This document shows, piece after piece, positions 13,930 to 20,705 of a stretch of 22,473 bases of DNA (position 1 is its first letter; every line of letters begins with the position of its first letter). Position numbers and translations under genes: made by a program. The notes below the pieces were generated by a model. It was not told the DNA's origin and did not search any database. It saw only the letters and a list, made by a program, of their open reading frames with translations. This DNA is from a virus, in IMG/VR virus record IMGVR_UViG_3300032053_014227, positions 1 to 22,473 of that record. One strand, written 5' to 3'.

Positions 13930-15849
13930 ATGGCGACGAACACCGCAGCGACCAGCCTGTTCAAGTACCTCGGCCTCACCGGAAGCTCCGGGGTGCGCAC
14001 GGGTTCTCTCGTTCCACGAGCGGGCACTGCCGACGCGGAGCAGCGTCTTTGGCAGGAGTTTCAGGACGCGGGCCGGGTAGCTGACCCGGACATTTGGACA
14101 CGGTTCAACACCGTGATGAAGCGCCCGACGACGTTCGAGGCGATGCTCCAGTTGTGGGACGAGATGAGCCAGTGGGACTTGATCGCGGCAGCGCTGGTTG
14201 AAATCACGGATGAGGCCACCCAGTCGGACGCCAACTCGCCGGGCACGCTCTGGTACCAGTGCAACGATCAGGACTTTGAGGAGGAGCTGAACGACATGCT
14301 CCAGCGGCTGGACGTGGAGTCTATCCTGCCCTCGCAGGTCTGGCATCTTGCGTCGCTGGGCAACCACTTTGAAAAGCTGGAGTACGCGCCGGTAGAGGGC
14401 GTACTCGGCATGAGCTTTGTCCACCCTATGGACATGCGGCGCTATTGGCTGGAGCGCAACCGCAAGTGCATAGGGTTCAGGTGGCACGGGCACAAGCCCA
14501 ACAAGGAGGACGTGTTCGTGATGCCGGACAACGAGACCCCGGTCGAGCGGGTCTCCATGACGGCTAACCAGAACATCGAAGACCTGTGGTACCCGTGGGA
14601 CTTTCTGCACTTTCGGCGGATGTTCCGCATGAGGATCAGTGAGCACGGCGAGCCGGTGTTTGCCGAGGCTGACGGCATCTACAAAAAGCTGCGCATGGCC
14701 GTGGACCAGATGGTGGTCCACCGGGCACAGGTCCAGCCTGTGCGCTACGCCATCAACGTGGACGTGCAGGAGCAGCCGCCCATCGAGCAGATGAAGACCA
14801 TTCAGCGCTGGCGGCAGACGCTGCGGTCCAAGATGGCTTTCGGTCAAACGGGCGCGCCCAACGAGTTCAATGCGGCCACGGACTTTCAGAGCTTCTACAA
14901 CGCATGGGCGCTCGACACGATCATCTACCTTGCCCAGCCCAAGGGGTTCAACAACACGATCCAGCAGTTGAACGGCACCCAGCAGGTGCCTGACGTATAC
15001 GACATCGAGCTTCTGACCGATCTCTTCTACTCCATCATCGGAATGCCCCGGTCGTGGTTCGGCAGCCAGCGCGATGAGGGCGGCAACGCTCCATCGGGCA
15101 AGGCCCTCTTGGCGCAAGACATCCGGTTCCTGCGCAAGATCAAGTCGATCCGCCGCCCGATCATCAACCAGTACACGTGGCTGGGCTATTTCCATGCGAT
15201 TCTCAAGGGCATGTCTGTGGAGACGCTGGACATCAAGGCCATGATGTCGCCCATTGGCTCGCTCGAAGAGCAGATGAAGATGGAGCTGCTCAAGATGCAA
15301 GCCGAGACGTTGCAGGTTCTCGGCGACGTGATGGAGCAGTACAGCCTGCCCAAAGAAGCGTGGATCGAGGTCATTTTCAAGCGGTACATGCACCTCCCCG
15401 ACGATGTGGTTCACGTTTTTCTGACGGCCCTACCAGCGGAGGTTGGAGCCGAGCAACAGTCGGAGAGCAAGAAAACAAACGCACCGTATACATTCAAGAT
15501 AATTCGTCAGATTGAGGAGAAATTGGCAAAAACTCCGGGTGCGCTGGAGCTGATTGGCCAGTTGAAGGAGGCCGTATACGGCGAAGAGCCACGTGCGCGC
15601 AAGGTCGGCAAGAAGCGCACCGTGCAAGAGTTTGTGGCCATGCCCTCCGTCAAGGAGCGCGACGTGGTCATCTCCAGCTTTGGGCGGCACCCGCTGGAGC
15701 TGGGTCGGTCTACCGGCGGGGCATCGACGACCAAGGCGAACCTGATGGACTCGGTCCAAGCGCCTCAAGGGGCTGAGCCCCCGCGCCCAATCACCGAGGC
15801 CATGAACGGCAACGGCTGGGAGCAGTACCGAAAATGGGTTAAGGTCTAA
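13930..15849 (+). CDS. Phage portal protein, T4 gp20-like
   Basis: 639 residues. Typical portal features include LWDEMSQWDLIAAALVEITD in the N-terminal third, the central QPVRYAINVDVQEQPP, then the conserved ELLTDLFYSIIGMPRSWFGS (from about residue 360) followed by SGKALLAQDIRFLRKIKSIR. This last block matches the gp20 segment where the helical core lies near the DNA channel. Portals form a dodecameric ring at one capsid vertex, docking the terminase and then the tail. It is longer than T4 gp20, with a low-complexity C-terminal ~120 residues. Its stop overlaps the gp25-like gene (TAATG), so it heads a structural operon. A 524-codon antisense frame beneath it is treated as a shadow. Confidence 0.85.
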   Translation: MATNTAATSLFKYLGLTGSSGVRTGSLVPRAGTADAEQRLWQEFQDAGRVADPDIWTRFNTVMKRPTTFEAMLQLWDEMSQWDLIAAALVEITDEATQSDANSPGTLWYQCNDQDFEEELNDMLQRLDVESILPSQVWHLASLGNHFEKLEYAPVEGVLGMSFVHPMDMRRYWLERNRKCIGFRWHGHKPNKEDVFVMPDNETPVERVSMTANQNIEDLWYPWDFLHFRRMFRMRISEHGEPVFAEADGIYKKLRMAVDQMVVHRAQVQPVRYAINVDVQEQPPIEQMKTIQRWRQTLRSKMAFGQTGAPNEFNAATDFQSFYNAWALDTIIYLAQPKGFNNTIQQLNGTQQVPDVYDIELLTDLFYSIIGMPRSWFGSQRDEGGNAPSGKALLAQDIRFLRKIKSIRRPIINQYTWLGYFHAILKGMSVETLDIKAMMSPIGSLEEQMKMELLKMQAETLQVLGDVMEQYSLPKEAWIEVIFKRYMHLPDDVVHVFLTALPAEVGAEQQSESKKTNAPYTFKIIRQIEEKLAKTPGALELIGQLKEAVYGEEPRARKVGKKRTVQEFVAMPSVKERDVVISSFGRHPLELGRSTGGASTTKANLMDSVQAPQGAEPPRPITEAMNGNGWEQYRKWVKV

Positions 15850-16583
15850 TGATCATCGTCACCGATTACAGCGGAGTTGACCTGTCCCAAAACCCGCCTG
15901 CGGACCAAACGCTGACGGCGGGCGGGGCTGGGGTCTCGTTTGCCATTCAGGCCAAGATCACCGAGACCGATACGATGCTGCCATTTCAGTTTCTTTCTGG
16001 AACTGTGGACTGGCGCGACGGTTCGCCGCCCACAGTTCTTTCGGGCAATGGCACGATCACGGTGGACCTTCAGCACACGTACCAGCCCGGCCAGTACGTC
16101 GTTTCAGTATACGCGCACGACTATGCCTCTCCTGCGCCCAGTGAAGCACAGGTCAACTTTTTGGTCTCAGTCGAGGCAAGCACGCTCATCGCGCAGCCGA
16201 GCAGGTTCGTGTACGGGCCTATCTTGCCACGTGATAGCGGCTTCCCCGGCCCGCAGGACTGGCTTTTCAACTCGTCGAGCGACATCTTCATTCTGGAATC
16301 TTCGGTGAGGATGCTGCTCAGCACCACCAAGGGCGAGCGGATTATGGAGCCGGACTACGGAACCCAAATCGTCCGCATTCTCTTTGAGACCAATGCCCAG
16401 AGTATCGAGCCCTTGATCCAGCAGGAGATCGTGGAGGCTATCGCGAGGTGGGAGCCTCGGGTTGAGCTTCAGAGCCTTGTCATTGAGCGTGATCCCAATA
16501 ACCGCAGCGTCACCGTTACGCCCACGTTCTTATCCAAGTTGAGCCAGCGTGGTTTTCAAACGACGCTCCAGTTCACGCCATAG
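15849..16583 (+). CDS. PKD-like domain fused to gp25-like baseplate wedge protein
   Basis: 244 residues, nearly twice the usual gp25. Residues ~20-108 look like a PKD beta-sandwich (GTVDWRDGSPP at 51-61, then LQHTYQPGQYVVSVYAHD at 74-91). Residues ~145-244 are the gp25/gpW-like fold with GERIMEPDYG (162-171) and WEPRVEL (201-207), which includes the conserved EPR core motif. gp25 is a component of the wedge complex in contractile tails and is related to type VI secretion TssE; it sits at the sheath-baseplate interface. The added PKD domain may place an exposed beta domain on the baseplate. It is coupled to the portal gene by TAATG. Confidence 0.82.
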   Translation: MIIVTDYSGVDLSQNPPADQTLTAGGAGVSFAIQAKITETDTMLPFQFLSGTVDWRDGSPPTVLSGNGTITVDLQHTYQPGQYVVSVYAHDYASPAPSEAQVNFLVSVEASTLIAQPSRFVYGPILPRDSGFPGPQDWLFNSSSDIFILESSVRMLLSTTKGERIMEPDYGTQIVRILFETNAQSIEPLIQQEIVEAIARWEPRVELQSLVIERDPNNRSVTVTPTFLSKLSQRGFQTTLQFTP

Positions 16584-16584
16584 C

Positions 16585-16944
16585 ATGACGGAAGTAACGC
16601 AGACAGTTAATCGGCGAGAGTTCATCGCCAAGTTCATGCGCGACTGCGGGGTGACCTACAGTCAGGCGTGCCGCATTTACGAAAGCATGGTCTCGGTGTT
16701 CGAGGATGGCGTAGTCAGCGGCTCGAAGATCAGGGTAGGCCGGGTCGGAGCGCTGATTCCAGTTTGGCGGAAGCCCCGAGAAGTGACGATGCACTTCCGC
16801 GTGGAAAAGGGTGGTCGTGTGAAGAAGACGCGGCGCACCTACACGCTGGACGGCAGGTTCGTCTTCAAGTTCAACCTCTATCGCCGATTCGTCGATACCC
16901 ACAATCTCAGGTGGTTCTTGGACTTTGGCGGTACCAGTAGTTAA
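16585..16944 (+). CDS. HU/IHF-like DNA-binding protein
   Basis: 119 residues from ATG 16585, one base after the upstream stop; a longer in-frame start at 16549 would overlap gp25 and is not preferred. The N-terminus VNRREFIAKFMRDCGVTYSQA resembles the HU helix pair, followed by FEDGVVSGSKIRVGRVGALIPV (the body strands) and an arginine/lysine-rich arm region (EKGGRVKKTRRTYTLDGRF). HU-type proteins bend DNA; divergent phage and bacterial versions also occur. Its location between baseplate and fibre genes is unusual. It could have been recruited as a virion component. Alternative: an unrelated small structural protein, as the match is from pattern reading only. Confidence 0.55.
   Translation: MTEVTQTVNRREFIAKFMRDCGVTYSQACRIYESMVSVFEDGVVSGSKIRVGRVGALIPVWRKPREVTMHFRVEKGGRVKKTRRTYTLDGRFVFKFNLYRRFVDTHNLRWFLDFGGTSS
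16937..16943 (+). promoter_or_regulatory. GTAGTTA start-proximal motif before fibre gene
   Basis: GTAGTTA is 6 bases upstream of ATG 16950, in the longer shared string TACCAGTAGTTA. It overlaps the end of the HU-like gene, but that gene's stop is TAA, so the motif is not explained by a TAG stop. Confidence 0.5.
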
Positions 16945-16949
16945 AGCGT

Positions 16950-18254
16950 ATGGCCATAAAACCACTTGAACTGCCGACTTCCGCCGGGCTGGCGTACGGC
17001 CAAGGCGATGTTCGGCACTTGGCTGAAGGTGACGACCTGTCCGTTCCGTCGGTTTCAAATCCGACGCGACAGCTTGCCGAGCGCGACAACCTCCTCCAGC
17101 AAAAGCTCAACGAGGCTATCGCCGTCATCAACAACACGGAGCAGTTTGCGCCTTTGCCGGTGGTTCGTACCACGCTGCCGCCAAACGACGAGACGGTCGT
17201 CATCAACTACCGTATACCGGCTGGTTTTGAGTCCCGCGTGCTCAACGCGAGCATCGCGTCTACGCCTTCGAGCACGGACATTGAACTCAACGTCTACTAC
17301 AACACGGGTTTTGGAGGCTCGACCGGTACGGCTATCGTTACGACCTCAACGGAGTTCGCCGGAGGCGTCCAGTTTTACCAAAGCGGCGAGTTCATTGTCT
17401 CGCTGAAGAACAAGGGTGCGATCACGCTCGACTTGGTGGCCTCTGTGCTGCTGACGATTCGCCCTCTAGGCGCGCAGGGCACACTGCTCGTTGGCAGCGT
17501 CATCTCAGGTGAGCAGGGGCCTCCGGGTGTAGCCGGGCCTCCGGGGCCTCCGGGGCCTACGGGCTCAGGCGGGGCGGGTTCCCCCGGCATGGTCTGGACT
17601 GGCGCGTGGGACATCACGAAGGCGTACAACCCAAACGACGTGGTCTCCTACACGACGTATGGCACGGTGGTCTCGTCCTACATCTGCCGCGCTGGCAATA
17701 CCGGCGTTGATCCCACAAGCACAGCAATCATTTGGAATCCTGTGGCGCTTGCTGGGGGCCTTGGCGCACCCGGCCCGACTGGGCCATCAGGCGGCAGCGT
17801 GGTGTTCAGCGCCAGCGAGATCAGCGTAAATGGCGTGCTGACGGCGGGGACTCCGTTCACTGGTGGCGTGTCTCCACAAAACGCAGAGTACACGAGCGGA
17901 GCTGTGACGGCTCCGGGCAACACGGCCAACGTGCCCCTGCATGAATCATTCTTCGGGCTGCCTAGCGGCACACCCAAAGGCATCACCGTGTTGAGCGGCG
18001 CGATACGCACTTACTTCTGCGGGTTCGGTACGCTGACGCTCCCCAAGATTATAGGCGGAGCACAGGTTGACTACAGCAACAGCGCGATCAGCTTGACGGT
18101 GTGCGCCAACGGCACAAGCCTGACTGCGCCGATGAGCCAGCAGTGGAGACCTGTTGAGTACCGAAAGAACTCGACGGATCAGTACTTGGTGATCGTGAAC
18201 TCACCCAACCCTGTGCCGATCCTCGCCGTCGTTAACGGGGCTCAGGTGGTCTGA
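16950..18254 (+). CDS. Tail fibre protein with collagen-like segment and carbohydrate-binding-type module
   Basis: 434 residues. An N-terminal region includes a coiled-coil-like stretch (ERDNLLQQKLNEAIAVINN, near 44-62) and a beta-rich domain. A Gly-X-Y run at residues 187-213 begins GEQGPPGVAGPPGPPGP and a shorter GAPGPTGPSG lies further on. Between them is a WTGAWDITKAYNPNDVVSY module (about 216-266), like the short carbohydrate-binding or chitin-binding-type repeats often found next to collagen segments in phage fibres. The C-terminus is beta-rich. It is probably a trimeric fibre that contacts the host surface. The gene is preceded by the shared GTAGTTA motif and its 3' end overlaps the opposing gene by 13 bases. 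Confidence 0.75.
   Translation: MAIKPLELPTSAGLAYGQGDVRHLAEGDDLSVPSVSNPTRQLAERDNLLQQKLNEAIAVINNTEQFAPLPVVRTTLPPNDETVVINYRIPAGFESRVLNASIASTPSSTDIELNVYYNTGFGGSTGTAIVTTSTEFAGGVQFYQSGEFIVSLKNKGAITLDLVASVLLTIRPLGAQGTLLVGSVISGEQGPPGVAGPPGPPGPTGSGGAGSPGMVWTGAWDITKAYNPNDVVSYTTYGTVVSSYICRAGNTGVDPTSTAIIWNPVALAGGLGAPGPTGPSGGSVVFSASEISVNGVLTAGTPFTGGVSPQNAEYTSGAVTAPGNTANVPLHESFFGLPSGTPKGITVLSGAIRTYFCGFGTLTLPKIIGGAQVDYSNSAISLTVCANGTSLTAPMSQQWRPVEYRKNSTDQYLVIVNSPNPVPILAVVNGAQVV
17508..17588 (+). repeat. Collagen-like Gly-X-Y repeat in fibre gene
   Basis: Twenty-seven codons encode eight Gly-X-Y triplets and a final SPG, with GPP the commonest triplet. At the DNA level this is a short GGGCCTCC-type direct repeat. 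Such segments form triple helices and commonly vary in length between related phages. Confidence 0.85.
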
Positions 18255-19576
18255 ATTACACCCGCTTTGTAGCCTCGGTGCGCGCAGGTGGGCCAGTGCG
18301 TTTCCACGGATTTTGCGACGCGCTTCATGTAGAGCTTGGCAGCGGCTTCAACACCGTCCTGCCTGTAGCTCTCCAGCACTTCGTTCGTGAATGCCTCGAA
18401 CCACGGCTGCTCAACACCGTCTTTAAGCATTTGGGCAAGCAGGATGTTGCCTTGGCGGAGGTACCACACGAGGGCTCGGCGGCACTGGCGGAAAATCTGT
18501 TGTTCGACTCGGCCAATGGTGGCCCATTCCTCTGGCGACAGCCTGCGGGTGATGTTGGCCTGCGTGCAGAACCAGCAGCATCCGGCGTGGTCTTTTATCT
18601 GAACCCAGACGGTGGGTGTAAAAGCCTGCGCGCCGCCGACGCTCGTGTTGTCAACGAGAAGGCGCATGTAAAACTGGCCGCTGTTGTCGCCGCCCGGCGC
18701 TTTAATGTCGAAGTATACGGTAAAAGAGCCTATACCGGCCAAAGAGCCAAAGGCGGGGGACGGCGTGCCTGTGTTGCTCTTAACACCAGTGTTACCGTAG
18801 TTGTTGTAGACAGCCGTGACGTCGTCCCAGACGGAACCGTTGACCGAAGACTGCCACTTGTACGTGAACGGCGGCGTGCCTGCGACGGTTGAAACAACGC
18901 TTGTATACGTAGGGAACGACTCACCGCCACCGGGTTCGATATGGAGGATGGGGCTGCTCGGCGTAGGTAGGTGGTAGCTGCCCGATCCTCCACCCACAAG
19001 GGTCCACACGCCTAGACCGGTGATGCGCGGCGTCTGCACGGGTCCGCCGGAGCGCAACGAGCATGGAACCTCGTAGCCAACGTCGTTGATGAAGAGGACC
19101 ACGACCTGATCGCCGACGATGTAGCCTCCGCTGTCGTAGCTGTTTTTCGGGAAAGCGGCCATGCCGCCGTGGGCCTCCCAGTGGCCAAGCCGGGTGTGGG
19201 GCACGAGTACGTCGTCATTGACTGATGCAATGCTGGCCGCCAGACCTGCGGCGAACTCGGTGACCCATGCTGACCCCTCTACGGCATTTTGGATGTCTGC
19301 GGCTACGCTGGGGTCGAGCAGGCCCGTCGTGGAAGCCTGCCCGGCGAGCGCGGTGCTGTTTGCGGGGGCATAGTATACGTTTCCGTTGACCGTAAAGCGC
19401 GCTTGGTACGCCCCGACTACGTCGCCGTGGTTGTTCTCGTAAGGCCCGGAGACCAGATTGATCCCGTGCGCCTTGGATAGCGACGTGTTGGCGTGGGCGT
19501 TCAGGTTTGAAGCCAGCTCGTCCAATCGGAAATTGATGTCTCCGATAGCTGCCTGCGTGATGATGCTTTTGTCCAT
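18242..19576 (-). CDS. Ig-like phage appendage protein with Cys-containing helical C-terminus
   Basis: 444 residues. The N-terminal ~200 residues contain short fibre-like strands and SYDSGGYIVGDQVVVLFIND (146-165). A beta-sandwich follows, about 210-328 (PPFTYKWQSSVNGSVWDDV), that looks Ig-like. The last ~115 residues are helical and start with a cysteine cluster (GCCWFC, Cys 333, 334, 337), with Cys 365 and a final CAHRGYKAG (Cys 431). The cysteines suggest a metal-binding or disulphide-linked end. It starts in TGATG overlap with the upstream Ig-domain gene, so the two are co-translated. A tail or neck appendage is the best guess; no exact family is recognised. Confidence 0.6.
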   Translation of the reverse strand: MDKSIITQAAIGDINFRLDELASNLNAHANTSLSKAHGINLVSGPYENNHGDVVGAYQARFTVNGNVYYAPANSTALAGQASTTGLLDPSVAADIQNAVEGSAWVTEFAAGLAASIASVNDDVLVPHTRLGHWEAHGGMAAFPKNSYDSGGYIVGDQVVVLFINDVGYEVPCSLRSGGPVQTPRITGLGVWTLVGGGSGSYHLPTPSSPILHIEPGGGESFPTYTSVVSTVAGTPPFTYKWQSSVNGSVWDDVTAVYNNYGNTGVKSNTGTPSPAFGSLAGIGSFTVYFDIKAPGGDNSGQFYMRLLVDNTSVGGAQAFTPTVWVQIKDHAGCCWFCTQANITRRLSPEEWATIGRVEQQIFRQCRRALVWYLRQGNILLAQMLKDGVEQPWFEAFTNEVLESYRQDGVEAAAKLYMKRVAKSVETHWPTCAHRGYKAGVIQTT

Positions 19577-20160
19577 CAGAATGGCCAGAATACGTCGTGT
19601 AGCTCAAACCCCGGTTCGCCCGTGTACCCGCCGGTACTTCCGATGGTGAGTGTGCCCGCTGAACTGACGACGCTTCCATTGCTGTTTTGCGCGGTGGCGT
19701 AGTACGCACCTGCAAAGGATGTCTTAACGCTCGGGAAGACAAGCTTCGAGGCTGTGCCTGTGCTCACTGCCACGCCGCCCTTGAACCAGCGGTAGCTGAC
19801 GGGCGTGTCCGAGATAACGCCTACGAAGAACTGCGCCGGGTTTCCGGCGGCCACTACGACGTTCTGCGGCTGGCTGATGATTGTGGGAGGCGCGCCGGAC
19901 ACCACCGTTGAACCCGTGGCATTGATCGGCAGGATCAGGGGCAGGTCAACGCCGCCAGAGTCGGTCAGCGATACGCGCAGGCTGTAGACGGCGGATGTGT
20001 GCGCGGCAGCGTCAAGGTAGGGCGTCGCGTATACGAGCGACTGGTTGTGCTTCTCCCAGCCGCGAGTCGTGTGCGCAGCCACCCCGTCGCCGTAGCCCTT
20101 GACGGTTGCTGCGGACACGGCTTTGGCCGTGTCCGTGAGGATGCTGACGTTGACGCTCAC
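19576..20160 (-). CDS. Ig I-set domain structural protein
   Basis: 194 residues from GTG 20160. Residues ~91-172 fit an Ig-like I-set domain: PPTIISQPQNVVVAAGN, then SYRWFKGGVAVSTG (122-135) and SFAGAYYATAQNSNGSVVSSAGTLTI with the DxGxYxC-like strand written as AGAYYAT. The pattern is typical of cell-surface and phage adhesin domains that bind glycans or assist assembly. The N-terminal ~85 residues are a different beta-rich region. A 10-bp perfect hairpin lies in the early coding sequence (20112-20135). It is likely a virion surface protein. Confidence 0.65.
   Translation of the reverse strand: MSVNVSILTDTAKAVSAATVKGYGDGVAAHTTRGWEKHNQSLVYATPYLDAAAHTSAVYSLRVSLTDSGGVDLPLILPINATGSTVVSGAPPTIISQPQNVVVAAGNPAQFFVGVISDTPVSYRWFKGGVAVSTGTASKLVFPSVKTSFAGAYYATAQNSNGSVVSSAGTLTIGSTGGYTGEPGFELHDVFWPF
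20112..20135 (-). other. Perfect 10-bp inverted repeat in the 5' coding region
   Basis: CGGACACGGC and GCCGTGTCCG form a perfect 10-bp stem with a 4-base loop. In the minus-strand mRNA it starts about 25 bases after the GTG start codon at 20160. It is stable enough to influence translation initiation. It has no T tract, so it is not a classical terminator. Confidence 0.55.
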
Positions 20161-20172
20161 GGCGTATACGAC

Positions 20173-20643
20173 TTACTCTTTGGGCGGCTTGGGAACGCGG
20201 CGCTCCATCTCGACTTCGGGCGCGCCCTCTTCAGGCTCTTCGGGGAGGGCAGGGCCACCCTCTTCGCCGCCTTCTGCCGGGGCTCCGCCCATTGCCTCTT
20301 CCGGCGAGACTTCTTCGGCACCGGGCGGAAGGTCCGGCTCGCCAGCGCCTTCGGCACCCACTTCAGCGCCGGGTTCAGCGGCTACGGTCTCTTCGCCGGG
20401 CGGCATGGGGATCGGGAAGTCCTCTTTGCCCGCCGCAGCGCCTTCTTCGCGGGCCTTCTGGTCTTCCTCTTCCTCGCCGGGGCCGGGCACGCGCTGCATG
20501 TACCAGTCGAGTTCGGCCAGCAGCTCGTCGGTCATCGGATCGGCGTGACTGGCTTCCAAAGCTCCCCGCATGGCCTCAAGCTGGCCCCACGAGACTTCGA
20601 GCTTGTAGTCGTTGAAAGTGTTTTTGATTTTGTCGAGCTTCAT
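20173..20643 (-). CDS. Acidic, probably disordered hypothetical protein
   Basis: 156 residues. The first ~50 residues are ordered and helical (MKLDKIKNTFNDYKLEVSW). The remainder is low complexity, rich in Glu, Pro, Ala and Gly (e.g. EEEEDQKAREEGAAAGKED). It ends basic (RRVPKPPKE). The composition resembles phage scaffolding-like or prohead acidic linker proteins, but no core or protease signature is seen, so this is only an analogy. It is the first gene of a minus-strand unit that ends with the Ig-domain genes, and has GTAGTTA 20 bases upstream of its start. Confidence 0.6.
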   Translation of the reverse strand: MKLDKIKNTFNDYKLEVSWGQLEAMRGALEASHADPMTDELLAELDWYMQRVPGPGEEEEDQKAREEGAAAGKEDFPIPMPPGEETVAAEPGAEVGAEGAGEPDLPPGAEEVSPEEAMGGAPAEGGEEGGPALPEEPEEGAPEVEMERRVPKPPKE

Positions 20644-20663
20644 ACCAGTTTTTCCGTTCTATC

Positions 20664-20670
20664 TAACTAC
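20664..20670 (-). promoter_or_regulatory. GTAGTTA motif upstream of acidic protein gene
   Basis: On the minus strand GTAGTTA is 20 bases upstream of the ATG at 20643, leaving room for a short leader. The 62-base divergent gap (20644-20705) also holds GTTCTAT on the plus strand at 20656-20662, facing the GT9-like gene. Confidence 0.4.
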
Positions 20671-20705
20671 GCCGCATCCACCAGATGCCGTAAAGAACCA
20701 AAAGC

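Noticed and set aside
13840-15414. A 524-codon minus-strand open frame antisense to the portal gene
   Set aside because: It mirrors the portal reading frame and lacks any recognisable motif; the portal assignment is strong. The composition is typical of an antisense shadow.
17508-17588. The GGGCCTCC-like repeat as a tandem-repeat or regulatory array
   Set aside because: It is fully explained by Gly-X-Y collagen-like codons of the fibre gene.
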